This document shows positions 53,759 through 63,191 of a stretch of 64,000 nucleotides of DNA, piece by piece. Position 1 is the stretch's first letter. Each line of letters begins with the position of its first letter. This stretch comes from Amnibacterium kyonggiense (lineage in GTDB: Bacteria > Actinomycetota > Actinomycetes > Actinomycetales > Microbacteriaceae), in NCBI RefSeq assembly GCF_004364555.1, contig NZ_SOAM01000002.1, positions 868,001-932,000 of the forward strand. Direction: 5' to 3'. The notes under the pieces are model-generated. The model saw only the letters and a list, made by a program, of their open reading frames with translations. It was not told the DNA's origin and did no database searches. The translations under genes were made by a program, and so were the position numbers.

Positions 53759-54268
53759 CTACCCCTCCGCGCGGAGCAGGCTGCGGAGGTACCGCTCGGT
53801 GAAGCGCTGCTGCAGGAGCAGGCCGACCGGAGCGGCGAGCGAGTACGGGAACGCGGGGCGCGAGAGCGCGCGCAGCTCGAAGACGGTCTCGGGGCCGATC
53901 CGGCGGACGAGGAAGGCCTCCTCCCCCACCTCCGGATGCCCGGGCAGCGTGCCGTACGCGAAGCCGACCCGGTCGGGCTCCTGCACCACCGCGGTCACGC
54001 GGAACGGCGCTCGCACCGGCACGCCGAGAGCGGGCACCACGACGACGCCCTCGAGGCCCTCCGAGGCGCGCGGCGCGTCGTCGCCGCTGTCGAACAGCGC
54101 CCGGACGCCGCTCCGCCGCTGGACCGCCCAGTCGAGCACCTCCTCGGCCGCGGTCGGGAACCGCTCGGCGGTGCCGATCACCGTGCGGCGCTCGAGACGG
54201 CGGTAGCCCCGCGGCGTCGCGTCCGTCAGGACGGTGCCCGGGAGGAAGTCGAAGGTGAAGCGGCGCAT
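53759..54268 (-). CDS. DUF1990-like protein 1
   Basis: A 169-residue soluble protein: MRRFTFDFLPGTVLTDATPR, ERFPTAAEEVLDWAVQRRSG, VVVVPALGVPVRAPFRVTAV, DRVGFAYGTLPGHPEVGEEA and FELRALSRPAFPYSLAAPVG. The VGFAYGTLPGHPE/GEEAF pattern is DUF1990. Paralogue of 54380-55009. ATG at 54268 with a CAGGAT hexamer 9 bases upstream, inside the palindrome-bearing gap. Confidence 0.75.
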   Translation of the reverse strand: MRRFTFDFLPGTVLTDATPRGYRRLERRTVIGTAERFPTAAEEVLDWAVQRRSGVRALFDSGDDAPRASEGLEGVVVVPALGVPVRAPFRVTAVVQEPDRVGFAYGTLPGHPEVGEEAFLVRRIGPETVFELRALSRPAFPYSLAAPVGLLLQQRFTERYLRSLLRAEG

Positions 54269-54289
54269 GGTGCGCCCATCCTGCCCGGC

Positions 54290-54375
54290 GTCCGCGGATC
54301 CGGAGATCCCGCTCGACACGCCGCGGTCAGCAGCCCGTCGTCGGGGTGTCGTCGAGGATCTCCGGATCCGCGGAC
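54290..54375. repeat. long palindrome between DUF1990 paralogues
   Basis: Two 20-base arms, GTCCGCGGATCCGGAGATCC at 54290-54309 and its exact complement at 54356-54375, extended by about 10 imperfect pairs, with a 20-base loop. On the minus strand it would end the transcript from lepA/DUF1990-2; no T-tract follows. Confidence 0.85.
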
Positions 54376-54379
54376 GGGC

Positions 54380-55009
54380 TCAGGACGCGTTGCTGGGGTG
54401 CAGGGCGCGGACGATGCGCTCGTCGACCTTGCGCTGCCGCGCGTCGGCGGCGCGGGCGAGGCGGTTCAGCCGCGACGTCGGCGCCTCCCACATCGACCGG
54501 AGGACGACCTGGACCGCGTCCTCGTCGTCGTGCTCGACGAGGAGGAGGCGCTCCGCGCACTCGGCGCTGCCGGTCATCGAGCCGAACACGTAGCCGATGC
54601 GGCCCGGCTCGTCGATGACGCTCACGACCTTGACGGGGCCGCCGGCGCCTCCGGGCTCCGTCGCGGTGAGCGACGCGGTCATGCCGGGCGTGATCCAGGG
54701 CGTGCCGTCCTCGAGGAACAGCGGCCCGGCGCCCCGCGGCGAGTGCGTGGCCGGTTCGGCGTGCACGTCCTCGACCCGGAACCCGGCGGAGCGCAGCGCG
54801 CCCCAGGTCATGAGCGCGCGGCCGGCGAGGTCGAAGCGGCGCGCGCCGCTGCCGATGCGGTGCCGGTACTCGGCGGAGTGGAACCCGGACGGCGGGAACG
54901 GCAGCACGTCGGGGCGCGCGGTGGCGCCGATCGCCGCGTAGTTCAGGCCGTGGTCGACGGCGGCGGCGCCGCCGCGACGCATCGGCCCGACGGCTCGGAC
55001 CGCGCTCAC
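54380..55009 (-). CDS. DUF1990-like protein 2
   Basis: A 209-residue protein: [80 protein letters not shown] and [20 protein letters not shown]. Same DUF1990 fold as the neighbour, with its N-terminal half (absent from copy 1) intact. GTG at 55009 overlaps the lepA stop as GTGA. Confidence 0.78.
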   Translation of the reverse strand: MSAVRAVGPMRRGGAAAVDHGLNYAAIGATARPDVLPFPPSGFHSAEYRHRIGSGARRFDLAGRALMTWGALRSAGFRVEDVHAEPATHSPRGAGPLFLEDGTPWITPGMTASLTATEPGGAGGPVKVVSVIDEPGRIGYVFGSMTGSAECAERLLLVEHDDEDAVQVVLRSMWEAPTSRLNRLARAADARQRKVDERIVRALHPSNAS

Positions 55010-56850
55010 TTCTTCGCTGCCTCGGTGTCGCCGGAGAGCGCCGCGATGAACGCCTCCTGGGGGACGTCGACGCGACCGATGGTCTTCATGCGCTTCTTGC
55101 CCTCCTTCTGCTTCTCGAGCAGCTTGCGCTTGCGGGTGATGTCCCCGCCGTAGCACTTTGCTAACACGTCCTTGCGCATGGCCCTGATCGACTCGCGGGC
55201 GATGATGCGGGCTCCGATCGCGGCCTGGATCGGGACCTCGAACTGCTGCCGCGGGATGAGCTTCTTCAGACGCTCCGTCATGAGCGTCCCGTAGGCGTAG
55301 GCCTTGTCGCGGTGGACGATCGCGCTGAAGGCGTCCACGCGCTCGCCCTGCAGCAGGATGTCGACCTTCACGAGGTCGGCGACCTGCTCGCCGACCGGCT
55401 CGTAGTCGAGCGACGCGTAGCCGGCCGTGCGGCTCTTCAGCTGGTCGAAGAAGTCGAAGACGATCTCGCCGAGCGGGATCGTGTACGAGATCTCGACGCG
55501 CTCCTCCGACAGGTACTCCATGCCGATCAGGGAGCCGCGGCGGCTCTGGCACAGCTCCATCACCGTGCCGACGTAGTCCTTCGGCGCGAGGATCGCGGCC
55601 TTCACCATCGGCTCGCGCACCTCGGCGACCTTGCCGACCGGGTACTCGCTCGGGTTGGTGACGGTGACCTGCTTGCCGTCGTCGGTCGCGACCTCGTAGA
55701 TCACGGACGGGGCGGTGGCGATCAGGTCGAGGCCGAACTCGCGCTCGAGCCGCTCGGTGACGATCTCGAGGTGGAGGAGGCCGAGGAATCCGCATCGGAA
55801 CCCGAAGCCGAGCGCGACCGAGGTCTCCGGCTCGTACACGAGCGCGGCGTCGGAGAGCTTCAGCTTGTCGAGGGCCTCGCGCAGCTCCGGGTAGTCGGAG
55901 GCGTCGATCGGGTACAGACCGGAGAAGACCATCGGCTTCGGCTCGGTGTAGCCGGCGAGCGGCTCCGACGCGGGCTTCACCGCGGTCGTGACGGTGTCGC
56001 CGACCTTCGACTGGCGCACGTCCTTCACGCCCGTGATCAGGTAGCCGACCTCGCCGACACCGAGACCCTTCGTCGGCGTCGGCTCCGGGGCGGAGACCCC
56101 GATCTCGAGGATGTCGTGGGAGGCGCGGGTCGACATCATCTGGATCCGCTCGCGCGGGTTCAGCTGTCCGTCGACCATGCGGACGTAGGTGATGACGCCG
56201 CGGTACGCGTCGTAGACGGAGTCGAAGATCGCGGCCCGCGCGGGGGCGTCGGGGTTCCCCTTCGGCGCCGGGATCCGCTCCACGACGCGGTCGAGCAGCG
56301 CCTCGACGCCCATCCCGGTCTTGCCCGAGACGCGCAGCACGTCGCCGGGATCGCCGCCGATCAGGTTCGCGAGCTCGGCCGCGTACTTCTCCGGCTCTGC
56401 CGCGGGCAGGTCGATCTTGTTGAGGACCGGGACGATCTCGAGGTCGTTCTCGAGCGCGAGGTAGAGGTTCGCGAGCGTCTGCGCCTCGATGCCCTGCGCG
56501 GCGTCGACGAGGAGGATCGCGCCCTCGCACGCGGCGAGCGACCGGGAGACCTCGTACGTGAAGTCGACGTGGCCCGGGGTGTCGATCATGTTCAGCGCGA
56601 ACACGTCGTCCCCGACCTGCCACGGCATGCGGACGGCCTGGCTCTTGATCGTGATGCCGCGCTCCCGCTCGATGTCCATCCGGTCGAGGTACTGCGCGCG
56701 GGCGTCGCGGTCGGACACGATCCCGGTGATGCCGAGCATGCGGTCGGCGAGCGTCGACTTGCCGTGGTCGATGTGGGCGATGATGCAGAAGTTGCGGATG
56801 CGCGCCGGATCCGTCGCGGCGGGCTGCAGGGGGGTGAGGGCGCGGGGCAT
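55006..56850 (-). CDS. lepA: elongation factor 4 (LepA)
   Basis: A 614-residue translational GTPase that back-translocates or remodels ribosomes under stress. G1 [15 protein letters not shown], switch [16 protein letters not shown]3 [14 protein letters not shown]4 [12 protein letters not shown]; domain II and EF-G-like C-terminus, and the LepA-specific C-terminal [23 protein letters not shown] at 56850; an ATG at 56871 is possible. Divergent from the Nudix gene. Upstream gene of the DUF1990-2 operon. Confidence 0.96.
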   Translation of the reverse strand: MPRALTPLQPAATDPARIRNFCIIAHIDHGKSTLADRMLGITGIVSDRDARAQYLDRMDIERERGITIKSQAVRMPWQVGDDVFALNMIDTPGHVDFTYEVSRSLAACEGAILLVDAAQGIEAQTLANLYLALENDLEIVPVLNKIDLPAAEPEKYAAELANLIGGDPGDVLRVSGKTGMGVEALLDRVVERIPAPKGNPDAPARAAIFDSVYDAYRGVITYVRMVDGQLNPRERIQMMSTRASHDILEIGVSAPEPTPTKGLGVGEVGYLITGVKDVRQSKVGDTVTTAVKPASEPLAGYTEPKPMVFSGLYPIDASDYPELREALDKLKLSDAALVYEPETSVALGFGFRCGFLGLLHLEIVTERLEREFGLDLIATAPSVIYEVATDDGKQVTVTNPSEYPVGKVAEVREPMVKAAILAPKDYVGTVMELCQSRRGSLIGMEYLSEERVEISYTIPLGEIVFDFFDQLKSRTAGYASLDYEPVGEQVADLVKVDILLQGERVDAFSAIVHRDKAYAYGTLMTERLKKLIPRQQFEVPIQAAIGARIIARESIRAMRKDVLAKCYGGDITRKRKLLEKQKEGKKRMKTIGRVDVPQEAFIAALSGDTEAAKK

Positions 56851-56883
56851 GGCGCCGACAGTCTCCCCCATGCGCGTCACGAC

Positions 56884-56889
56884 TAGCGT
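56884..56889 (+). promoter_or_regulatory. -10 hexamer of the Nudix gene
   Basis: TAGCGT, 6 bases before GTG at 56896; divergent from lepA. Confidence 0.5.
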
Positions 56890-56895
56890 CGAGCC

Positions 56896-57375
56896 GTGCC
56901 GACGCCCGAGTTCATCCTCCGTCTCCGCGCCTCCGTCGGGCGGACGCCGCTCTGGCTCGTCGGCGCGACCGCCGTCGTGGTGCACGAGGACCGGCTGCTG
57001 CTGGTGAAGCGCGCCGACACCGGCGAGTGGTCGCCCGTCGCCGGGATCGTCGAGCCGGGCGAGCACTCCGCGGACACCGCCGAGCGGGAGGTGTGGGAGG
57101 AGGCGCGCGTGCACGCCGTCGTCGAGCGCCTCGCCGCCGTCGGGGTGACGCGCGAGTACGAGTACCCGAACGGCGACCGGACCCGCTTCACCGACCACAC
57201 GTACCGGCTCCGGTACGTGTCCGGAACGCCGGAGGTCGGCGACGACGAGTCGACCGACGCGGGCTGGTTCCCGATCGACGACCTGCCCGAGATCCCGGAG
57301 CGGTACCTCGCCCGGATCCGCCGCGCCCTCGCGCCCGGCACCGAGACCCTGCTCGTCCGCGACGCCGAGGCCTGA
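56896..57375 (+). CDS. Nudix hydrolase
   Basis: A 159-residue Nudix protein, [20 protein letters not shown], then [20 protein letters not shown] with the catalytic REVWEE core of the Nudix box (about residues 54-73). The last Gly of the box is replaced by Arg. Substrate may be a nucleoside diphosphate derivative. Leaderless start. Followed by palindrome copy D and the recQ gene. Confidence 0.9.
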   Translation: MPTPEFILRLRASVGRTPLWLVGATAVVVHEDRLLLVKRADTGEWSPVAGIVEPGEHSADTAEREVWEEARVHAVVERLAAVGVTREYEYPNGDRTRFTDHTYRLRYVSGTPEVGDDESTDAGWFPIDDLPEIPERYLARIRRALAPGTETLLVRDAEA

Positions 57376-57376
57376 T

Positions 57377-57432
57377 CGTCCGACCCTTCGTTCTGCAGGA
57401 CGCGCCGTCCGATAGAACGAAGAGTCGGACGG
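57377..57432. repeat. dispersed palindrome, copy D
   Basis: The longest copy: outer arms CGTCCGAC and GTCGGACG, inner CTTCGTTCT and AGAACGAAG, with loop GACGCGCCGTC. The core TTCGTTCT-like/AGAACGAA motif is shared with copies A, B, C and E. It lies after the Nudix gene and before recQ, both plus strand. Confidence 0.7.
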
Positions 57433-57463
57433 GGCTGTCACCGGGGCGTGGCACCCTCCCCGC

Positions 57464-59587
57464 GTGACCGACACCCGGACCGACACCCGCGCGGCGGCGC
57501 TCGACGTGCTGCGCACGCTCGTCGGACGCCCCGACGCCGACTTCCACGACGGCCAGTACGACGCGATCGAGGCGATCGTGGACGACGCCCGCCGCGCGCT
57601 CGTCGTGCAGCGCACCGGCTGGGGCAAGTCGGCCGTCTACTTCGTCGCGACGAAGCTGCTGCGGGACCGGGGCGCCGGGCCGACGCTGCTCGTCTCACCG
57701 CTGCTCGCGCTGATGCGCGACCAGGTCGCCGCGGCCGCGCGGGCGGGCGTGCTGGCCGCCTCGATCGACTCCGCGAACCAGCACCTGTGGGACGAGGTGC
57801 GCGAGCGCCTCGACCGGGACGAGATCGACGTCCTGCTCGTGTCGCCGGAGCGTCTGAACAACCCGGACTTCCGCGACGGCCAGCTGCCGGGGCTCATCGA
57901 GCGGACCGGCCTCATCGTGATCGACGAGGCCCATTGCATCTCCGACTGGGGCCACGACTTCCGGCCGGACTACCGGCGGCTGCGCGACCTCGTGGCCGCC
58001 GCCGGCAGCACGCCGGTCCTGGCCACCACCGCGACCGCGAACGGCCGCGTGGTCGCGGACGTCGCCGCCCAGCTCGGAGGTCCGGACGAGGTGCTCACGA
58101 TCCGCGGGCCGCTCGCGCGGGCGTCCCTCCGGCTCGGCGTGCTCCGCACCCGCGATCAGGCGACGCGGCTCGGCTGGCTCGTGGAGCACCTCCGCGACCT
58201 CCAGGGCTCCGGCATCGTCTACGCCCTCACCGTGTCGGCGGCGGAGGACACCGCGCGGCTGCTGCGCGAAGCCGGCTACGACGTGCTCGCCTACACCGGC
58301 AAGACGGAGAACGCCGAGCGCGAGACCGCCGAGCAGGCGCTCAAGGAGAACCGGGTGAAGGCGCTCGTCGCGACGAGCGCGCTGGGGATGGGGTTCGACA
58401 AGCCGGACCTCGGCTTCGTCGTGCACCTCGGCGCCCCGTCCTCCCCCGTCGCGTACTACCAGCAGGTCGGGCGCGCGGGGCGCGCCACGGACTCCGCCGA
58501 CGTCCTGCTGCTGCCGGGCGCGGAGGACGAGGCGATCTGGTCGTACTTCGCGACCGCGAGCATGCCGACGGAGGAGCAGGCGGCCGCGGTGCTGCGTGAG
58601 CTCGACCCCGACCGGCCGCTGTCCACCCCGGCCCTCGAGGCGCTGGTCGACGTCAAGCGCAGCCGGCTCGAGCTTCTGCTCAAGGTGCTCGACGTGGACG
58701 GCGCGGTGCGCCGGGTGCGCGGCGGCTGGGTGGCCACGGGCGAGCCGTGGACGTACGACGCGGAGCGCTACGAGCGGATCGCGGAGGCCCGCCGCGCGGA
58801 GCAGCAGCACATGCTCGACTACGAGGCGCTGCCCGAGGGGCCGGAGGGCTGCCGGATGGCGTATCTGCAGCGGGTGCTCGACGACCCGTCGGCGGCGCCG
58901 TGCGGCCGGTGCGACCGCTGCACGAGCGCCTGGTACCCGGCCGAGGTCTCCGGCGACGCGGCCGGGACGGCCGGCGCGGCCCTGCAGCGCGTCGGCGTCG
59001 CGATCGAGGCGCGCAAGCAGTGGCCGACCGGGGCCGAGTCCCGGGGCCTGCCGGTGAAGGGGAACATCGCGGTCGGCGAGCGCCCCGAGGAGGGGCGGGC
59101 GATCGCCCGGCTCACCGACCTCGGCTGGGGCGGGACGCTCCGGCGCCTGCTCGCCCCGGGCACGCCGGACGCGGAGGTGCCCCGCCCCGTCGTCGACGCG
59201 GCGGTCCAGGTCCTCCGCGCATGGGACTGGGCCGAACGGCCGGTCGGCGTCGTGGCGATGCCCTCGCACGGCCACCCGCGGCTCGTCGACTCGACTGCGC
59301 GGGCGCTCTCCGAGATCGGGCGGCTACCGCTGCTCGGTGCGCTCGAGGCGGCGACGTCCGGCCCACCGGAGGGCGCCGGCGGCGCGAGCCTCGCCCGCCT
59401 CGCCGGCGTCTGGAGCGCCTTCCGGGTGCCGGACGACCTCCGGGAACGGCTCACGGCGTCGACCGGACCCGTGCTGCTCGTCGACGACGCGGCCGACAGC
59501 CGCTGGACCTTCACGGTCGCCGCCCGCCTGCTCCGGCAGGCCGGAGCGCCCGGCGTCCTCCCGTTCGCCCTGGCCCTCCAGGCCTGA
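57464..59587 (+). CDS. recQ: RecQ-type helicase with phosphoribosyltransferase-like C-terminus
   Basis: A 707-residue DNA helicase. Walker [13 protein letters not shown] (about residue 48), motif Ia [19 protein letters not shown] box [48 protein letters not shown] and the zinc-binding CRMAYLQ...CGRCDRC. The C-terminal 200 residues depart from E. coli Rec[21 protein letters not shown] and [20 protein letters not shown], the latter a PRPP-binding-type motif of phosphoribosyltransferases. GTG at 57464 with a CACCCT hexamer 6 bases upstream. Converges on the aminotransferase via palindrome copy E. Confidence 0.88.
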   Translation: MTDTRTDTRAAALDVLRTLVGRPDADFHDGQYDAIEAIVDDARRALVVQRTGWGKSAVYFVATKLLRDRGAGPTLLVSPLLALMRDQVAAAARAGVLAASIDSANQHLWDEVRERLDRDEIDVLLVSPERLNNPDFRDGQLPGLIERTGLIVIDEAHCISDWGHDFRPDYRRLRDLVAAAGSTPVLATTATANGRVVADVAAQLGGPDEVLTIRGPLARASLRLGVLRTRDQATRLGWLVEHLRDLQGSGIVYALTVSAAEDTARLLREAGYDVLAYTGKTENAERETAEQALKENRVKALVATSALGMGFDKPDLGFVVHLGAPSSPVAYYQQVGRAGRATDSADVLLLPGAEDEAIWSYFATASMPTEEQAAAVLRELDPDRPLSTPALEALVDVKRSRLELLLKVLDVDGAVRRVRGGWVATGEPWTYDAERYERIAEARRAEQQHMLDYEALPEGPEGCRMAYLQRVLDDPSAAPCGRCDRCTSAWYPAEVSGDAAGTAGAALQRVGVAIEARKQWPTGAESRGLPVKGNIAVGERPEEGRAIARLTDLGWGGTLRRLLAPGTPDAEVPRPVVDAAVQVLRAWDWAERPVGVVAMPSHGHPRLVDSTARALSEIGRLPLLGALEAATSGPPEGAGGASLARLAGVWSAFRVPDDLRERLTASTGPVLLVDDAADSRWTFTVAARLLRQAGAPGVLPFALALQA

Positions 59588-59589
59588 CG

Positions 59590-59634
59590 CATCCTTCGTT
59601 TCGGAGGAAGCCGCGTCCTCCGGAACGGAGCGGG
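59590..59634. repeat. dispersed palindrome, copy E
   Basis: TTCGTTTCGGAGGA pairs with TCCTCCGGAACGGA around AGCCGCG, a loop identical to copy C. Between the convergent ends of recQ and the aminotransferase. Confidence 0.75.
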
Positions 59635-59642
59635 CGTCGACG

Positions 59643-60788
59643 TCAGGGCGTCGGGAGGCGGCGGAGGCCCTCGAGCAGGTCCTCGCGGGACGCGGCGGCG
59701 CAGACGCGGATCCAGCCCTCGCCCGCCGCGCCGAACGCGCTGCCGGGCGCGACCGAGACGCGGCGCTCGAGCAGGAAGCGCTCGGCCCAGGAGGTGACGT
59801 CGCCGTCCGTCGCGTGGGAGAGATCGATCCACAGGTAGAACGCACCGTCCGGCTCGCGGTACCGGATGCCGCGCTCGTCGAGCAGCGCCGTCGCGGCCCG
59901 GAGGTTCTCGCGGTAGTGCGCGGCGGCGGCGGTGACGGCGTCCTGCGGTCCCTCGAGCGCGGCGACGGCGGCGCGCTGGGCGGGCGAGTTGACGCAGGAG
60001 ATCAGCGCCTCCTGGAAGCTGCGGAGCAGACTCGCCGGCGTCGGCGGGGTCACGAGGTAGCCGACCCGGCCGCCGGTGAGCGCGTACGTCTTCGAGAACG
60101 ACTGCACGGTCAGCACGCGCGTCGGGTCGATCGAGGCCGGGCTCACGTGCGGCAGCCCGTAGGTGAACGCCTCGTAGACCTCGTCGCTCACGATCCAGAG
60201 GTCGTGCCGCTCGGCGAACGCGACGAGCTCGCGCACCGTCCGCTCCGGGAAGACGACGCCGAGCGGGTTCGACGGCGAGTTGAGGATGATCGCCCGCGTC
60301 CGGGAGGTCACGAGGGCGTCGAGGTCGGCGGCGCGCGGGAGGAACGCCTGCGCCGGGTCGAGCCGGTACGGCACCGGGACCGCGAACTGCATCCGCGGCG
60401 CCATCGTGAAGGTCGTGTAGCCCGGGTCGGGGATGAGCACCTCGTCGCCCGGCGCCAGGATGAGGCCGAGCGCGAGGTAGAGCGCCTCCGTCGCGCCGGG
60501 CGTCACCCACACCTGATCGGCGCCGACGTCGATGCCGTTGTCGCGGCGCAGCTTCGCGGCGATCGCGGCCCGCAGCTCGGGAATGCCGCCGTTGCCGGTG
60601 TACCGGGTGTCGTCCGCGAGCCATGCGGCGCTCCCCGCCTCGAGCACGTGGGGCGCGACCGGCAGATCGGGCTCGCCCACGGCGAGCGCGATGATGTCGT
60701 CGAGCGTGAGCGCGATCTCGAGGATGCGGCGGATGCCGCTCTCGGGGACGGCCAGGGCGTTGGCGGTGTAGGACGGCATCGGATCCAT
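59643..60788 (-). CDS. class I/II pyridoxal-phosphate aminotransferase
   Basis: A 381-residue fold-type I aminotransferase. Substrate loop [57 protein letters not shown], the PLP-ring residue in [11 protein letters not shown] and [10 protein letters not shown], the PLP Lys in [17 protein letters not shown] and the Arg near the C-terminus ([18 protein letters not shown]). Amino acid partner unknown. ATG at 60788 or the second Met at 60779. Divergent from rpsT. Confidence 0.9.
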   Translation of the reverse strand: MDPMPSYTANALAVPESGIRRILEIALTLDDIIALAVGEPDLPVAPHVLEAGSAAWLADDTRYTGNGGIPELRAAIAAKLRRDNGIDVGADQVWVTPGATEALYLALGLILAPGDEVLIPDPGYTTFTMAPRMQFAVPVPYRLDPAQAFLPRAADLDALVTSRTRAIILNSPSNPLGVVFPERTVRELVAFAERHDLWIVSDEVYEAFTYGLPHVSPASIDPTRVLTVQSFSKTYALTGGRVGYLVTPPTPASLLRSFQEALISCVNSPAQRAAVAALEGPQDAVTAAAAHYRENLRAATALLDERGIRYREPDGAFYLWIDLSHATDGDVTSWAERFLLERRVSVAPGSAFGAAGEGWIRVCAAASREDLLEGLRRLPTP

Positions 60789-60821
60789 TGAACCGCCGTC
60801 GCGGCGCCGCCGCCGTGCTGA

Positions 60822-60827
60822 TAGGCT
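60822..60827 (+). promoter_or_regulatory. -10 hexamer of rpsT
   Basis: TAGGCT about 105 bases before the rpsT ATG, giving a real leader with GGAG before the start, unlike the leaderless genes. Confidence 0.45.
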
Positions 60828-60931
60828 GCCGGTCGGCTTTCGGGCACCCGCGCGCCCTCCGCGCCGCCCGTCGAGGCTCCTCCCCCACTGGAGCGGCCTC
60901 CCACCGATTCTCGAACAGCAGGAGCATCCGC

Positions 60932-61192
60932 ATGGCCAACATCAAGAGCCAGATCAAGCGCATCGGCACCAACAAGAAGGCGACCGAGCGCAACAAGGCC
61001 GTCAAGAGCGAGCTGAAGACCCACATCCGGGCCGTCCGCACCGCCGTGACCGCTGGCGACAAGGACAAGGCGACCGCCGCCCTCGGCCTCGCGACCAAGA
61101 AGCTGGACAAGGCCGTCTCCAAGGGCGTCATCCACAAGAACCAGGCCGCGAACCGCAAGTCCGCGATCGCGAAGCAGGTCGGCGCGCTCTGA
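60932..61192 (+). CDS. rpsT: 30S ribosomal protein S20
   Basis: An 86-residue very basic protein: [60 protein letters not shown] and [16 protein letters not shown], the typical S20 pattern. Binds 16S rRNA in the small subunit body. GGAG lies 9 bases upstream of ATG at 60932. A strong terminator follows. Confidence 0.97.
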   Translation: MANIKSQIKRIGTNKKATERNKAVKSELKTHIRAVRTAVTAGDKDKATAALGLATKKLDKAVSKGVIHKNQAANRKSAIAKQVGAL

Positions 61193-61204
61193 GCCGAGCA
61201 GCAT

Positions 61205-61242
61205 GACGAAGGCCCCGCCGAGCGATCGGCGGGGCCTTCGTC
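61205..61242 (+). terminator. rpsT terminator
   Basis: A perfect 17-bp stem (GACGAAGGCCCCGCCGA with its complement), loop GCGA, followed by GTTCCGTT. Confidence 0.9.
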
Positions 61243-61247
61243 GTTCC

Positions 61248-61295
61248 GTTCCCGCCTGCGGAGGTCCGACGGCCGGAATCTCCGCAGCCGGGAAC
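61248..61295 (-). terminator. terminator of the HerA-like gene
   Basis: GTTCCCGCCTGCGGAG (61248-61263) pairs with CTCCGCAGCCGGGAAC (61280-61295) over 15 of 16 bases. It sits back to back with the rpsT terminator. Confidence 0.7.
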
Positions 61296-61296
61296 C

Positions 61297-63132
61297 TCAC
61301 CTGCGCTTGCGGGTGCCGAAGATGCCGCCGAGCACGTCGCCGATGATCCGCTGCGTCTGCCGGTTGCCGAGGACCTTCGTGATCGCCCCGACGCCCTGCT
61401 GCATCGCCTTGTCGCGCGCAGCCGTCTGGCGCTGCGCCTCGCGCTGCGCGGCGGCGCGCTCCCGCTCCGCCTCCTTGCGCGCGGCCTCGTCCTTCCGCGC
61501 CTCGGCCGCGGCGACCTTCGCCGCCGCGGCGTCCTCCTTCGCCTTCGCGGCTGCGGCCTTCGCGGCCTGATCGGCCGCCGCAGCGGCGTTCATCTTCGCC
61601 GTGAGGAGCTCGTACGCGGTCTCGCGGTCGACGGCGGTGCCGTACTTCGCCTGCAGCGGGGACGCGGCGACGGCGGCGCGCATCGCGTCCGGCGCGCTCG
61701 GCGACATCGATCCCTGCGGCGCGCGCAGCCGCGTCCACGCCACCGGCGTCGGCGCGCCGTTCTCGTTCATCACCGTGACGACCGCCTCGCCGATGCCGAG
61801 CGTCGTGAGGACCTCCTCGAGGTCGTACGCCGATTTCGGGTAGGTCTGCACGGTCGCCCGCAGCGCCTTCGCGTCGTCCGGGGTGAAGGCGCGCAACTGA
61901 TGCTGCACGCGCGAGCCGAGCTGCCCGAGCACCTCCCCCGGCACGTCCTTCGGCGTCTGCGTCACGAACACGATGCCGACGCCCTTGGACCGGATCAGGC
62001 GGACCGTGCGGACGACCTGGTCGAGGAAGTCCTTCGACGCGTCCGCGAACAGCAGGTGCGCCTCGTCGAAGAAGAACACGAGCTTCGGCTTGTCCGCGTC
62101 GCCGACCTCGGGGAGGTCGTTGAACAGGTCGGCGAGCAGCCACATGAGGAACGTCGAGTACAGCGCGGGCCGGTCGGCGACGCCCGGCACCTCGAGCAGA
62201 CTGATGACGCCGCGCCCGTCGGGGGTCGTGCGGAGGAACTCGCGGGTGTCGATCTCGGGCTCGCCGAAGAAGCCCTCCGCACCGGCGTCCGCGAAGCCGA
62301 CGAGCTCCCGGAGGATGACGCCGACCGTCGCCGGCGAGATGCCGCCGAGGCCCGCCAGCTCCGCCTTGCCCTCGTCGCCGGTCAGGTACTGGAGCACGGC
62401 GCGGAGGTCCTCGAGCTCGGCGAGCGCGAGTCCGTGCTCCTCCGCGTAGTGGAACACGAGGGCGAGACTCGACGCCTGCGTCTCGTTCAGCCCGAGGACC
62501 TTCGCGAGCAGCAGCGGACCGAACCCGGACACCGTCGCACGGATCGGCACCCCCGTGCCGTTGCCGCCGAGCGAGAAGTACTCGACCGGGAACGACGCCG
62601 GGCTCCAGTCCTGCCCGATCGCGGACGTACGGGCGGTCAGCTTCGGGTTCGCGGTGCCCGGGGTCGCCACCCCGGACAGGTCGCCCTTGATGTCCGCCGC
62701 GAACACGGCGACGCCGTGCGCGGAGAGCTGCTCCGTCAGCGTCTGGAGCGTGCGCGTCTTGCCGGTGCCGGTCGCCCCGGCGATCAGGCCGTGGCGGTTC
62801 AGCATCGCGAGCGGCACGCGCACCTGGGCGTCGACCACCGGGGAGCCGTTCAGCAGCGCGCCGAGCTCGAGGGCCGCGCCATCGAACGCGTAGCCCTTCC
62901 GGATCGCCGCGACCTCGGCGTCGGAGAGCGGACCGGCCGCAGGCGCTGCGGCCGGGGCCGCGGATGCCGCCGGTGCGGCTGCAGCGGCGGCGCGGGCCTT
63001 CGCCGCCTCCACGGCCGCAGCAGCAGCGGCCGCCGCCTGCTGGGCACGCTCGAGGGCCGCCTGCGCCTCCGCCTGCAGCCGTTCGGCCTCGGCCGCCGCC
63101 GCGGCCGCCTCGTCGATCGTCGGGTCGCTCAT
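61297..63132 (-). CDS. HerA/FtsK-like ATPase (DUF853 family)
   Basis: A 611-residue P-loop protein. N-terminus: Ala/Glu/Gln coiled coil (about residues 5-70). Core: PVVDAQVRVPLAMLNRHGLI, Walker A GATGTGKTRTLQTL (about residue 115), ADIKGDLSGVATPG, FADAGAEGFFGEPEIDTREF and the DEAH-like Walker B KLVFFFDEAHLLFADAS. C-terminus: a second Ala/Lys/Glu coiled coil (about 515-600) and the tail GDVLGGIFGTRKRR. Bacterial HerA-like proteins of this type have uncertain roles in DNA translocation or repair. ATG at 63132 with a CAGGAT hexamer 6 bases upstream. Confidence 0.9.
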   Translation of the reverse strand: MSDPTIDEAAAAAAEAERLQAEAQAALERAQQAAAAAAAAVEAAKARAAAAAAPAASAAPAAAPAAGPLSDAEVAAIRKGYAFDGAALELGALLNGSPVVDAQVRVPLAMLNRHGLIAGATGTGKTRTLQTLTEQLSAHGVAVFAADIKGDLSGVATPGTANPKLTARTSAIGQDWSPASFPVEYFSLGGNGTGVPIRATVSGFGPLLLAKVLGLNETQASSLALVFHYAEEHGLALAELEDLRAVLQYLTGDEGKAELAGLGGISPATVGVILRELVGFADAGAEGFFGEPEIDTREFLRTTPDGRGVISLLEVPGVADRPALYSTFLMWLLADLFNDLPEVGDADKPKLVFFFDEAHLLFADASKDFLDQVVRTVRLIRSKGVGIVFVTQTPKDVPGEVLGQLGSRVQHQLRAFTPDDAKALRATVQTYPKSAYDLEEVLTTLGIGEAVVTVMNENGAPTPVAWTRLRAPQGSMSPSAPDAMRAAVAASPLQAKYGTAVDRETAYELLTAKMNAAAAADQAAKAAAAKAKEDAAAAKVAAAEARKDEAARKEAERERAAAQREAQRQTAARDKAMQQGVGAITKVLGNRQTQRIIGDVLGGIFGTRKRR

Positions 63133-63150
63133 GTCGCGATCCTGGCATCA

Positions 63151-63189
63151 CCGGCTGGTGCGCGGAACCGCGGCGTCGCTGCCAGCCGG
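63151..63189 (-). terminator. hairpin at the end of holA
   Basis: CCGGCTGG (63151-63158) pairs with CCAGCCGG (63182-63189), just after the holA stop on the minus strand. Confidence 0.6.
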
Positions 63190-63191
63190 GG

